A stretch of DNA of 57,594 nucleotides from Armatimonadota bacterium (GTDB lineage Bacteria; Armatimonadota; UBA10988). Shown in pieces: positions 41,783 through 50,395 of this stretch. The first letter of the stretch is position 1; the number at the start of each line of letters is the position of its first letter. A program made the position numbers and the translations under genes. Location of the stretch: contig JACRKZ010000047.1 in the NCBI GenBank assembly GCA_016235455.1, positions 1 to 57,594 on the forward strand. The letters are read 5' to 3'. Under the pieces are notes generated by a model, which worked only from the letters and a program-made list of their open reading frames with translations, was not told where the DNA came from and did no database searches.

Positions 41783-43732
41783 ATGCGACTGCGCCCGGCT
41801 CTCATCGCGCTCAGCACGCTGGCGCTGGTCGGCGCCGGTCGTGCGCAGGAGCCGAGTCAGGCGCAGCTCGCGGGCCTGTTCCCCAAGCCACCGGCCACGC
41901 TGCTCAGCCAGTTGGCCGTCGCGCCTGGCCGGCAGGCCACGCTCTGGCAGCTACCGACCGGCGCCTTGCGGCTCGGCCTGGCGGTGCGCGGCGCCGACGG
42001 CGCCTGGTCCCTGTCGCTCAACCTGGTCAAGGTGCTCGACCTGCAGACGCCGGCCCGGCTGTCGCTGCTGGCGCTGCCCGGCCGGTACCCCGCCGTGGTT
42101 GCCATCGACGGCCAACGCGGCGAGTCCGGCCGCCTGAACCTGGTGGCTGCCGCCGAGGGCAAGCTGACCTTCCTCCTCGCCGCCGACCATGCGCCGGGCC
42201 AGCCGCCCGAGGCCGCCGACATCAACGATGACGGTCAGGCCGAGGTCATCCTGACCGTCGACGCCACGCCGCTTTGGCCGGGCCAAGGTCCGTGGCTCGA
42301 CCGCCGGGTGGCAGCCTACCGCCTGGGCGCTGACGGCACCTTCCAGGCCGCGCCGTTGTGGGCCGACCCGGGCGATCCGCAGGTACAGCGGCTGCTGCTG
42401 CTGCGCGACGGCCGGCTGTGGCCGGCGGCCGTGTCGTTGGCCACGGCGCTGGCGCAACGCCGGGCTGAGGCTGGCCCGCTCTGGAATCTGGCTCTCACCC
42501 GCTTCGAGGCGGACTGGTTCGGCGAGCAGGCCGACCGCCTGCGCCTCGGCTCGAGCAGCGTGCAGAAGCTGGCCTCGGCGGCCGCGCAGACGCTGGCCGG
42601 TCAGCTCGATGGCGCCGCGCTGTCACTGCTGTCGTTTGGTGGGCCGGTTCATCTGCCCGACGGCTGGACCACGCCCATGGCCGTGCTCGGCCGAACACTG
42701 GAGCTGGCGCGGCGGGCCGACCCCGGGCTGGGAGACAACGCGCACTATCTCGTGCTGCGCGGCTTCGCGGCGTCGGCCCAGGGGCTCGACCAGGCGGCGC
42801 GCACGGCGTGGCGCCGGGCGGCCACCATCGACGCGGGTCTGCCCGGCCTGTCGGCGTGGCTGGGCGGCTCGAAGGTAACGTCGCGGCTATGGGTGCTCGA
42901 CGCGCGTGACATGCTGCACGCGGTCGACCTGACCGCCGATGGCGAGCCAGCCGGGCCCTTGGCGCCACTGGCCGCGCTGGGTCGGCTCAGCGCCGTCGCG
43001 GGCCGCGCCTCGGTGCCCGGCCTCGTGGCGCTCAGCGCCGATGGACAGCGCGTGCTGGCCACCAGCGACGGCCAGTCGGCGCGCAACTTGCTCACCGGCC
43101 AAGGCCTGGACCTGCTGCCCGAGGCGGTCTCGCCCGATGGCCGCTGGGTGGGCGTCGGCGAGGCCGGGGCGCTGCGCGTCATCGCGTTGGACGACGGCCG
43201 ACAGGCGCTGCGGCTGGCGGCCTGCAGCGGGTACCTGTGGTCGCCGGACAGTCGCCAACTGGCCGTGAGGTCCGAGGCCGGCCTGCAACTCGTCGACGTC
43301 CCGGGCGGCCAGACGGCCACGCTCGCGGCGAGCAGCGAGGCCCTACGGTGGACGCTGGTGGACTGGTCGGCCGGGCAGCCCCTGCGCGCCGTGCGCCATC
43401 GAGTCAGCCGTGACGCGACTGGCGCGTTGGCCATCACCGGCTCCCAGCGTGTGGCGCTGCGCGCCGGCGCCGAACCCGTGGCCGACGACCGGCCCGAGCC
43501 GATGGAGGAACTCGCCCGCCAGGTGATGCTGCGCACGCGACCTGGCGAACTCACGCAACCGCTGACGGCGGTGCACCCGCTGCTGCTGGCCTGGCGCGCC
43601 GGCCAGGATCAGCGCACCTTGTTGTATGTCGGCCCGCGCGCCGACACCCGCCGCGCGGCAGTCGCGCCGTCGGAGCCCTTCGACCACCGCCTGCGCGCCG
43701 CGTGGAGCCAGGCCCCGGAGCCCACGCCGTGA
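41783..43732 (+). CDS. Secreted beta-propeller-like protein of unknown function
   Basis: The 649-residue protein has a signal peptide (LIALSTLALVGAGRAQ). A calcium-loop-like DINDDGQAEVILTVD resembles FG-GAP/VCBS repeats, and the second half has propeller-type strands (SADGQRVLATSDG, SPDGRWVGVGEAGALRVIAL, WSPDSRQLAVRSEAGLQLV) as in WD40/TolB-like repeats. No catalytic residues are recognised. The ATG is 11 bp after the protease stop, and the next gene overlaps its stop (GTGA). A partner role with the protease is inferred from the operon only. Confidence 0.78.
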   Translation: MRLRPALIALSTLALVGAGRAQEPSQAQLAGLFPKPPATLLSQLAVAPGRQATLWQLPTGALRLGLAVRGADGAWSLSLNLVKVLDLQTPARLSLLALPGRYPAVVAIDGQRGESGRLNLVAAAEGKLTFLLAADHAPGQPPEAADINDDGQAEVILTVDATPLWPGQGPWLDRRVAAYRLGADGTFQAAPLWADPGDPQVQRLLLLRDGRLWPAAVSLATALAQRRAEAGPLWNLALTRFEADWFGEQADRLRLGSSSVQKLASAAAQTLAGQLDGAALSLLSFGGPVHLPDGWTTPMAVLGRTLELARRADPGLGDNAHYLVLRGFAASAQGLDQAARTAWRRAATIDAGLPGLSAWLGGSKVTSRLWVLDARDMLHAVDLTADGEPAGPLAPLAALGRLSAVAGRASVPGLVALSADGQRVLATSDGQSARNLLTGQGLDLLPEAVSPDGRWVGVGEAGALRVIALDDGRQALRLAACSGYLWSPDSRQLAVRSEAGLQLVDVPGGQTATLAASSEALRWTLVDWSAGQPLRAVRHRVSRDATGALAITGSQRVALRAGAEPVADDRPEPMEELARQVMLRTRPGELTQPLTAVHPLLLAWRAGQDQRTLLYVGPRADTRRAAVAPSEPFDHRLRAAWSQAPEPTP

Positions 43733-44310
43733 CCCATCCCGCCCGCCTGGCCGCCGACGGCCTCACCGCGCATCTCGACACCGCGCTGAGCAGCGCGGCC
43801 GACGACGCCCAGCGTCGCCGCGCCACACTCGACGGACTGGCGGCCGCGGTAGGCCTGCTGGCCATGCTGCTGGCCGACGAAGCCGAGCAGGTGGCCGAGG
43901 TCGGCCGGCTGATGACCGATCTGCAGGCCACCGATGCCGAGCCAGAGCAGGCGGTCGCCAGCCTCGGTCTGCTCATCGCCCGCCATGCGCTGGGCTCGCG
44001 CGAGGAGGCCGCGCGCGCCCTGGCCACCGCCTGGCAGCAACACCGTGGCCAGCCGCTGGCGGCTGGCGCGCGACTGCTCGTGTTGACCGTATCCTGGCTC
44101 GATGCCGAAGGCGCCGCCACGCGACTGCTGGGCCGAGCAGAGCTGGCCCTGGATGACGGTCAGCCGCCCGAACTGGCCCTCGACAGCGCGCTACGGGCGC
44201 TGTGCGCGTTGCTGGCCGCCACGCCGCCCGAGCCCGCGGTCGACCCGCTGCGCAGCGCCTTCGACGCCGCGGTCGCCGCCGCCCGGCAACTGGCGACCAG
44301 TGCCGCGTGA
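43729..44310 (+). CDS. Alpha-helical hypothetical protein
   Basis: The 193-residue protein is Ala/Leu-rich and almost entirely helical by composition (LDGLAAAVGLLAMLLADEAEQV, written here as part of a longer helix, and ASLGLLIARHALGSREEAAR), with no signal peptide, cysteines or catalytic motif. The start is GTG 43729, which overlaps the previous stop (GTGA), with CGGAG 8 nt upstream. It is the last gene of the protease operon. No function can be proposed beyond coupling to the two secreted proteins. Confidence 0.68.
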   Translation: MTHPARLAADGLTAHLDTALSSAADDAQRRRATLDGLAAAVGLLAMLLADEAEQVAEVGRLMTDLQATDAEPEQAVASLGLLIARHALGSREEAARALATAWQQHRGQPLAAGARLLVLTVSWLDAEGAATRLLGRAELALDDGQPPELALDSALRALCALLAATPPEPAVDPLRSAFDAAVAAARQLATSAA

Positions 44311-44336
44311 TCCGCTCTGCGGGCCGGCCGACCGGG

Positions 44337-44366
44337 TTGACACCGGCTTGGGCGGCTGCCTATAAT
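44337..44366 (+). promoter_or_regulatory. Consensus sigma-70 promoter before the M24-fold gene
   Basis: TTGACA (44337-44342) and TATAAT (44361-44366) both match the consensus exactly, with an 18-bp spacer. The expected transcription start is near 44373, so the 5' leader before GTG 44387 is only about 14 nt; initiation at GTG 44372 would be nearly leaderless. Confidence 0.8.
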
Positions 44367-44386
44367 GCCGCGTGGCGGAGCCCGAT

Positions 44387-45478
44387 GTGAGCAGCTCATT
44401 CGAGACCAAACTGGCGCGCGTTCGCGCCTTCATGACCAGGCACGAGCTCGAAGGGCTGGTTCTGTCGCGGCTGGATAACCTCTTCTGGCTAGGCTGCGGT
44501 CTCGACGCCCACGTGCCCATTGCCGCCGAGACCGGCGTGGCCAGCCTCGTGGTCACCGTTGACCGCGTGGTTCTGGTGACCACCAACATCGAGGCGCCAC
44601 GGCTGCGCGACGAGGAACTGCACCGCATCGGCGTGCCGCTGGAGGCCGTGCCCTGGTGGGAGGATCGTCTGGGCGCCCGCGTGGCCGAACTCTGCGCCGA
44701 CGCGGCGCGCGTCGGGTCCGACGTGCCTGCGCCGGGCCGCGAGGTGGTCAATCTCGCGCCGCTGCGCTACAGCCTGCTGCCCGACGAAGTGGCCGCTTAC
44801 CGCGCCCACGGCGCCGATCAGGGCGCCGCCATTGGTCAGGTGGCGCGCGAGTTCGCGCGCGGCGAGAGCGAGTTTCAGATTGCGGGCCGGCTGGCTGGCG
44901 CGCTGCTGGCCCGCGGCATCACGCCGACGGTACTGCTGGTCGCCGCGGACGAGCGCATCGCGCACTACCGGCACCCCATCCCCACCGCGCGCTGCGTCGA
45001 CCGCGCCGCGCTGCTGGTGGCTGGCGGCCGGCGGGACGGCCTGGTCGTGTCGGTCTCGCGCATGGTCTGTTTCGGCCAGCCGGGCAGTGACCTGCGGCAG
45101 CGCCACGAGGCGGTGTGCGCCGTCGATGCCGCCTTCATTGCCGCCACCGTGCCCAGCACGAGCGTAGCCGAGGTGTTCGCGAGCGGCGTGGCGGCCTACG
45201 CGGCGGCCGGCTTCCCCGACGAGTGGCAGCACCATCATCAGGGCGGCGCCACCGGCTACCAGGGCCGCGACTACCGCGGCAGCCTGACCTGCAACGAGAC
45301 CGTGGCGCCCTGGCAGGCCTTTGCCTGGAACCCTAGCATCGCCGGCACCAAATCGGAGGACACCATCATCGCGACGCCCGACGGACCCGAGATTCTCTCG
45401 GCCAGCCCCGATTGGCCGCTGCTCGCCGTGCGCGTGGGCAGCGCGTCGGTGGCGCGGGCCGACCTGTTGCGGCGCTGA
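44387..45478 (+). CDS. M24 (pita-bread) fold protein lacking most metal ligands
   Basis: The 363-residue protein has the creatinase N-terminal domain (LVLSRLDNLFWLGCGL, VVTVDRVVLVTTNIE) and the M24 fold, like Xaa-Pro dipeptidases. The dinuclear metal ligands are mostly gone. The vDiGa and sDiTR segments read LLVAGGRRD and VVSVSR, and the iEPG Glu is replaced by WNPS. A His-rich WQHHHQGGATGY and the last SEDTIIAT Glu remain. Creatinase shows the fold can work without metals, so it may bind or cleave a small amide. The start GTG 44387 has GGAG 6 nt upstream; GTG 44372 is an alternative. Confidence 0.82.
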   Translation: MSSSFETKLARVRAFMTRHELEGLVLSRLDNLFWLGCGLDAHVPIAAETGVASLVVTVDRVVLVTTNIEAPRLRDEELHRIGVPLEAVPWWEDRLGARVAELCADAARVGSDVPAPGREVVNLAPLRYSLLPDEVAAYRAHGADQGAAIGQVAREFARGESEFQIAGRLAGALLARGITPTVLLVAADERIAHYRHPIPTARCVDRAALLVAGGRRDGLVVSVSRMVCFGQPGSDLRQRHEAVCAVDAAFIAATVPSTSVAEVFASGVAAYAAAGFPDEWQHHHQGGATGYQGRDYRGSLTCNETVAPWQAFAWNPSIAGTKSEDTIIATPDGPEILSASPDWPLLAVRVGSASVARADLLRR

Positions 45479-45483
45479 GCGAC

Positions 45484-47031
45484 GTGGCTGCCTCGCGGTC
45501 GGCCGGCCGCGCCGCCATGGTCCCCATGCCGCCGCAAGCGGGCTGGGAGCCGCCGCCCACGGTGCTCGACGCTACTCAGCGTCTGGGCGACCTGGTCGGT
45601 GTGCTCATCCTGCGCGCCGACGATGACAAGCTGGTCAGCGTGCAGGAGCCGGAAACGCTGCGCATGCCCGCGGCAGAGGCGTTTGTCGGCGGCTGCCTGA
45701 GCACCGGCCGCGCCCTGGTGGCCAACGCCGGCGAAGAGCGACTCCACCCCCGCGAACGCGCCCTGCTGGCCGAGCGCGGCGCCGATTTCATGCTCGCCGT
45801 CCCGGTGCTGGTCGACCCCGCGGGCCGGCCAGAAGGCGTCGTCGTCGGCTTCCAGAAGTTGATCGCAGGCAGCGCCGGCGGCGACCAGGCCCGCCTCGCG
45901 CTGAGCCTGCTGGCCGAGCATGTGGCCATGTCGCGCCGCTGGCACCTGGCCATGGCCCAGGCCCAGGAAGCCAGCGACCGCGCGCTGCAAAGCTCGGGCG
46001 AAGCCGAAGGCATCCTCCACGGCGTGCGCGCGCCGGCACTCGTGCTCACCGCCGACAACCGGCTGCACGACGCCAACCGCGCCGCCGAGGTGCTGCTTGG
46101 CTTCCACCTGCCGCGGGGCCGCGGCAAGCTAGTCAGCGAAGTCATCGCTGAACCGACCATCGTGGCCGTGCTCTGCGACACCCAGACCACAGGCGGCGGC
46201 AAAGCACCCGAGGTCCGCCTGAGCCGGCCCGAAGAGGTCATCCTGGAGGTGCGCATCAGCCCCGTGTTCGATGCGCGCGGCGAACTGCGCTGGCGGGTGG
46301 TCGTCCTCAACGACACCACCACGGTGCGTCAGGCCGACGAACTCAAGAGCGACTTCGTGTCGCTCATCAGCCACGAACTGCGCACGCCGCTGACCAGCAT
46401 CAAGGCCTTCGCCGCCACGCTGCTGCGCGACGAGGGCGCCCGGCCCGAGGACCAGCGCGAGTGGCTCAAGATCATCGACCACGAGTGCGACCGGCTGACG
46501 GCGCTCGTCAACGACCTGCTGGTCATCTCGCGTCTGGACAGCGGGCGGCCGCTGGTGCTCAACTGGCAGTCGGTGGAACTCATGCCGCTGCTGGAGGCGG
46601 TGGCCGAGGCGCACCAGGCCAGCGCGCATCGGCACCACATCGAGGTCGTCGGGCCGGAACGCATCGCGCTGTCGGCCGATGCCGACCGGCTCAGGCAGAT
46701 TCTGGCCAACCTGGTCTCCAACGCCATCAAGTACTCCCCGCGGGGAGGACAGGTGGAGATCTCCGCCGAAGAGACGACCGACGACGTGCGGATCCTGGTG
46801 CGCGACCAGGGCGTCGGCATTCGACCCGAACACCTCAACCTGGTCTTTGAGAAGTTCTTCCAGGTGGACGGCTCGACCACACGCCGAGTCGGGGGCAGCG
46901 GGCTGGGTCTCTACCTCACGCGGCGGCTGGTCGAAGCCCACGGCGGCTCGGTCTGGGCCGAGAGTGAGTTGGGCAAGGGATCGACGTTGGTGGTCGTGCT
47001 GCCCAAGCACGCGACGCCTGGGGTACAATAG
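45484..47031 (+). CDS. Soluble sensor histidine kinase (GAF-PAS-HisKA-HATPase)
   Basis: The 515-residue protein has an N-terminal GAF-like domain (about residues 30-160) and a PAS-like domain (ILHGVRAPALVLTADNRLHD, EVRISPVFDARGELRW). The HisKA box FVSLISHELRTPLTSIKAF carries phosphoacceptor H297, and the ATPase domain has N box LVSNAIKYSP, G1 DQGVGIRPEH and G2 GSGLGLYLTRR. No membrane segments are seen, so it senses a cytoplasmic signal. The start GTG 45484 has no strong ribosome site; ATG 45517 is possible. No response regulator is adjacent. A partner gene without the acceptor His follows after 22 bp. Confidence 0.9.
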   Translation: MAASRSAGRAAMVPMPPQAGWEPPPTVLDATQRLGDLVGVLILRADDDKLVSVQEPETLRMPAAEAFVGGCLSTGRALVANAGEERLHPRERALLAERGADFMLAVPVLVDPAGRPEGVVVGFQKLIAGSAGGDQARLALSLLAEHVAMSRRWHLAMAQAQEASDRALQSSGEAEGILHGVRAPALVLTADNRLHDANRAAEVLLGFHLPRGRGKLVSEVIAEPTIVAVLCDTQTTGGGKAPEVRLSRPEEVILEVRISPVFDARGELRWRVVVLNDTTTVRQADELKSDFVSLISHELRTPLTSIKAFAATLLRDEGARPEDQREWLKIIDHECDRLTALVNDLLVISRLDSGRPLVLNWQSVELMPLLEAVAEAHQASAHRHHIEVVGPERIALSADADRLRQILANLVSNAIKYSPRGGQVEISAEETTDDVRILVRDQGVGIRPEHLNLVFEKFFQVDGSTTRRVGGSGLGLYLTRRLVEAHGGSVWAESELGKGSTLVVVLPKHATPGVQ

Positions 47032-47053
47032 TTTCGACGGGGACGGATGAGCA

Positions 47054-48775
47054 ATGGCGGAACATGCCAATGGCCATGGTGAGGGCGATGTCGATCCGGC
47101 GCGTCAGGCGGGCCAGCTACAGCAGGAAGTAGCTCGGCTGCGCAACGAGGTCGACCGGCTGAACAACGAGTTGGCGGCGCGAGTCGACACCAAGGACAAA
47201 GAGCAGATGACCCTCGCCGAGGGCACGCTGTTCATCTCCGAGGTGGAGGTGCGCAAGGCCATCGCGCGCCAGTTGCGCAACGGCTCCCGCCTGCTCCAGG
47301 CCAGCAAGTGCGTCTACCTGCTGCACGACGGCAAGAATGAGTTGGTCGCGCAGCGCCCGGCGCTGGGCCTCGAAGAAGAGGAACTGGCGCTCTTCCGCAC
47401 CACCGTCGGTCGCGGCATCAGCGGCGAGGTGTTCCGCACCCGCAAAGCCGCGCGCATCGACCGCATCGCCGACGATCCCCGCTCGGGCGAGGAGCCGCTG
47501 GCCCGCATCGGCGCCGTCAACGGCATCGCCGTGCCGCTGCTGCTGCAGATCCGCGACGAAGAGAACCGCGTCATCGACTCGCGCGCCATCGGCGTGCTGT
47601 GGGTGCTCAACAGCCGCGGTGGCGGATTCACCGCCGACGATGAGCGACTGCTCACGGTCTTCGCGCGCCAGGTGGCGGCCGTCGTCGGCAACGCGAAGTT
47701 CCTCGAGGAACTGCTGGGCCAGAACCAGCAGATGATCAGCACCTTTGAGAACCTGCCCGCCGGCATCTTGTTCGTCGGCGAAGACGACCGCATCCGCCTG
47801 GTCAACAACGCAGCCCGCAGCCTCTTCAAGCTGCCCGAGGGTCGCGGCGTGGGCGAAGCCTACTACCGCGCCATCGAGCACAACCGCACCTGCGAGACGC
47901 TCAACGCCTGCATGCGCGAGAACGAGGACAAGGGCGCTGAGGTACCGTTCGAGATCGAGGGCGAGGAGCGCATCTACCAGATCCAGGCCGCGCGGGTGCG
48001 CGGCGGCAGCGACGACCTGAACGGCGTCGTCGCCGTCTTCGACGATGTCACCGAGGTGCATCGCCTGGACCGCATGAAGCAGGAGTTTGTGCAGACCTTC
48101 TCCTCGGAGTTGCTCGGCCCGGTGGCCAGCATCAGCGGCTTCTCCGCCATGTTGCGGCGCACCGCCGAGGAGTTGCCTGTGCCCATGCGCGGCGAGATCC
48201 ACAGCATCATCAGCGCCGAGTGCGACCGCCTGCGACGGCACATCCAGGACCTGCTCAATGTGCCGCGCGTGGAACAGGGCATCCGGCCCCACCTGAGCCT
48301 GGAGCGCTTCGATTTCGCCGCTATGGTCAAGCGCGTCATCGACCGCGAGGCGCCGCTGAACACGCTGCACCACTTCCACTTCGAGGCCCAGCCCGACCTG
48401 CCGCGCGTCAATGGTGACGAACCGCGGCTGGAGGGCGTGGCCTACAACCTCGTGGTCAATGCCATCCGCTACAGCCCCGACGGTGGCAACATCACGGTCA
48501 AGGTGTACACTCAAGACAACACCGTGCGCGTGTCCGTGACCGACCAGGGCGTGGGCATTCCCGCCGAGCAACGCGAGGAAGTCTTCCGCAAGTTCGCCAG
48601 GGTCAAGCGCGCCGACGAACGCGTACGCGCGGGGCGCGGCATCGGTCTGTTCATCTCCCGCTTCTTCGTCGAGGCGCACGGTGGCCAGGTCGGTGTCGAA
48701 AGTGAGGAGGGCCAGGGCTCGACCTTCTGGTTCTGGGTGCCCATCCTCGGCCCGGCAGCCATCATCGAACGCTGA
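47054..48775 (+). CDS. Histidine-kinase-like sensor protein lacking the phosphoacceptor histidine
   Basis: The 573-residue protein has an N-terminal coiled coil (QQEVARLRNEVDRLNNELAA), a GAF domain (about residues 60-225), a PAS domain (MISTFENLPAGILFVGEDDR onwards) and a HATPase domain with N box LVVNAIRYSP, G1 DQGVGIPAEQ and G2 GRGIGLFISRF. The HisKA box reads FVQTFSSELLGPVASISGF, with Ser351 where the phosphorylated His should be. It therefore cannot autophosphorylate in the normal way and may be an accessory sensor or heterodimer partner of the preceding kinase. ATG 47054 starts 22 bp after the preceding stop. Confidence 0.88.
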   Translation: MAEHANGHGEGDVDPARQAGQLQQEVARLRNEVDRLNNELAARVDTKDKEQMTLAEGTLFISEVEVRKAIARQLRNGSRLLQASKCVYLLHDGKNELVAQRPALGLEEEELALFRTTVGRGISGEVFRTRKAARIDRIADDPRSGEEPLARIGAVNGIAVPLLLQIRDEENRVIDSRAIGVLWVLNSRGGGFTADDERLLTVFARQVAAVVGNAKFLEELLGQNQQMISTFENLPAGILFVGEDDRIRLVNNAARSLFKLPEGRGVGEAYYRAIEHNRTCETLNACMRENEDKGAEVPFEIEGEERIYQIQAARVRGGSDDLNGVVAVFDDVTEVHRLDRMKQEFVQTFSSELLGPVASISGFSAMLRRTAEELPVPMRGEIHSIISAECDRLRRHIQDLLNVPRVEQGIRPHLSLERFDFAAMVKRVIDREAPLNTLHHFHFEAQPDLPRVNGDEPRLEGVAYNLVVNAIRYSPDGGNITVKVYTQDNTVRVSVTDQGVGIPAEQREEVFRKFARVKRADERVRAGRGIGLFISRFFVEAHGGQVGVESEEGQGSTFWFWVPILGPAAIIER

Positions 48776-48788
48776 GGATAAGTGCCCC

Positions 48789-49235
48789 ATGAAGATCGCG
48801 ATCGGGTCGGACCACGCCGGATTCAGCCTCAAAGAGCAGTTGCGACTCACCTTCGCCGACCAGGAGTTCGTCGACTTCGGCACCTACTCCGAAGCCAGCT
48901 GCGACTACCCCGACGTCGCGCTCAAGGTGGCTCACGCCGTGCGCGACCACGAGGTTGACCTCGGCGTGTTGGTCTGCGGCACCGGAGTCGGCATGGCCAT
49001 CGCCGCCAACAAGGTCCAGGGCATTCGCGCCGCGGCCTGCAGCGAGACCTACACCGCCAAGCTGACCCGCGACCACAACAACGCCAACGTCCTGTGCCTC
49101 GGCTCGCGCGTGGTAGGGTCCGGCGTCGCGGAAGAGATCCTACGCGCTTGGCTCGACACGCCTTTCTGCGGCGAGGAGCGCCACGCGCGCCGGCTGCGCA
49201 AGATCGCCGCGATCGAAGAGCAGGACCTGGGCTGA
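48789..49235 (+). CDS. rpiB: Ribose-5-phosphate isomerase B
   Basis: It interconverts ribose 5-phosphate and ribulose 5-phosphate. The 148-residue protein has the RpiB/LacAB signature IAIGSDHAGFSLKEQL, CDYPDVALKVAHAV and the active-site LVCGTGVGMAIAANK followed by GIRAAACSE. ATG 48789 is the family's start (GAGGA upstream); the longer open frame overlaps the preceding gene. It overlaps the next gene by 1 bp (TGATG). It may also act on allose 6-phosphate, as some homologues do. Confidence 0.95.
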   Translation: MKIAIGSDHAGFSLKEQLRLTFADQEFVDFGTYSEASCDYPDVALKVAHAVRDHEVDLGVLVCGTGVGMAIAANKVQGIRAAACSETYTAKLTRDHNNANVLCLGSRVVGSGVAEEILRAWLDTPFCGEERHARRLRKIAAIEEQDLG

Positions 49236-50395
49236 TGGCAGACCGACTTCACTGCGTAGTCGCCTTCGGCACGCGGCCCGAGGCGGTCAAAATGGCGCCG
49301 CTGGTCAAGGCCCTCGCCGCGCGGCCCGACACCTTTCAGGTGACCACTCTGGTCACTGCTCAGCACCGCGAGATGGTCGACCAGGTCATCGACGTGTTTG
49401 GCCTGAAGGTCGACCACGACCTGAACCTGATGCGGCCCGAGCAGACCCTACCCGACCTCACCGCGCGCGTGCTGACCGCCATGACACCGGTGCTCGAGGC
49501 CGAGAAGCCCGACCTGGTGCTGGTGCAGGGCGACACCACGACGGTCCTCGCCGGCGCACTGGCGGCCTTCTACCAGCAGATTCCCGTGGGGCATGTCGAA
49601 GCCGGGCTACGCACCGCGACGCTCTATGACCCATTCCCCGAGGAGATGAACCGGCGCGTTACCACGCGGCTGGCCTCGCTGCACTTCGCGGCCACCGACT
49701 GGTCGGCAGCCAATCTCGCTGCCGAGGGTGTCACCGACGGCGTCTACGTCACCGGCAACACGGTCATCGACGCGCTGCAGAGCGTGGCCCGGCAGGACTT
49801 GCCGCTGCCGGCCGGTGTGCCAGCGGGCGAGTTGGACGGCCGCCGGCTGGTGCTGGTGACCGCGCACCGCCGCGAGAACCTGGGCGAGCCGCTGGCTGAC
49901 ATCTGCCGCGCCATCCGCACGCTGGTGGAAACGCACCGCGACATCGTCGTGGTGTACGCCATGCATCGCAACCCCAAGGTCCGAGCCACGGTGCAGTCCA
50001 TCCTGGGCGGGCTCGACCGTGTGCTGCTCATCGAGCCGCCCGACTACTTCCTGTTTGTCGGCCTGCTGCGCCGCGCCGAACTGGTCCTGACCGACTCCGG
50101 CGGCATCCAGGAGGAAGCTCCCGCGCTCGGCAAACCGGTCCTGGTGCTGCGCAGAACCACCGAGCGGCCCGAAGGCGTCGATGCCGGGACAGCACGGCTG
50201 ATCGGGACTCATACTGAGGCCATCGTTCAGGCGGCGAGCCTGCTGCTTGACCAGCCGGAGTCCTATCAGGCCATGGCGCGCGCCGTCAATCCGTATGGTG
50301 ACGGGCGAGCCGCCGAGCGCATCGCCGACGCGATAGCGTTCCACTTTGGTGTTGGCCCCGAACCAGCGCGCTTCTCGACGCGAGGCACTCGTTAA
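49235..50395 (+). CDS. wecB: UDP-N-acetylglucosamine 2-epimerase (non-hydrolysing)
   Basis: It converts UDP-GlcNAc to UDP-ManNAc for surface polysaccharides. The 386-residue protein has VVAFGTRPEAVKMAPL at the N terminus, QHREMVDQV, LVQGDTTT, GHVEAGLRTATLYDPFPEE, TAHRRENLGE and LTDSGGIQEEAPAL, all characteristic. ATG 49235 overlaps the rpiB stop (TGATG), and the stop overlaps the uppP ATG (TAATG). The tight order rpiB-wecB-uppP-ldcA suggests an envelope-synthesis and recycling unit. Confidence 0.95.
   Translation: MADRLHCVVAFGTRPEAVKMAPLVKALAARPDTFQVTTLVTAQHREMVDQVIDVFGLKVDHDLNLMRPEQTLPDLTARVLTAMTPVLEAEKPDLVLVQGDTTTVLAGALAAFYQQIPVGHVEAGLRTATLYDPFPEEMNRRVTTRLASLHFAATDWSAANLAAEGVTDGVYVTGNTVIDALQSVARQDLPLPAGVPAGELDGRRLVLVTAHRRENLGEPLADICRAIRTLVETHRDIVVVYAMHRNPKVRATVQSILGGLDRVLLIEPPDYFLFVGLLRRAELVLTDSGGIQEEAPALGKPVLVLRRTTERPEGVDAGTARLIGTHTEAIVQAASLLLDQPESYQAMARAVNPYGDGRAAERIADAIAFHFGVGPEPARFSTRGTR

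Noticed and set aside
39874..41817. 647-codon open frame opposite the M48-like protease
   Set aside because: The plus strand has a signal peptide, HEMAH and a ribosome site; the minus frame has none of these.
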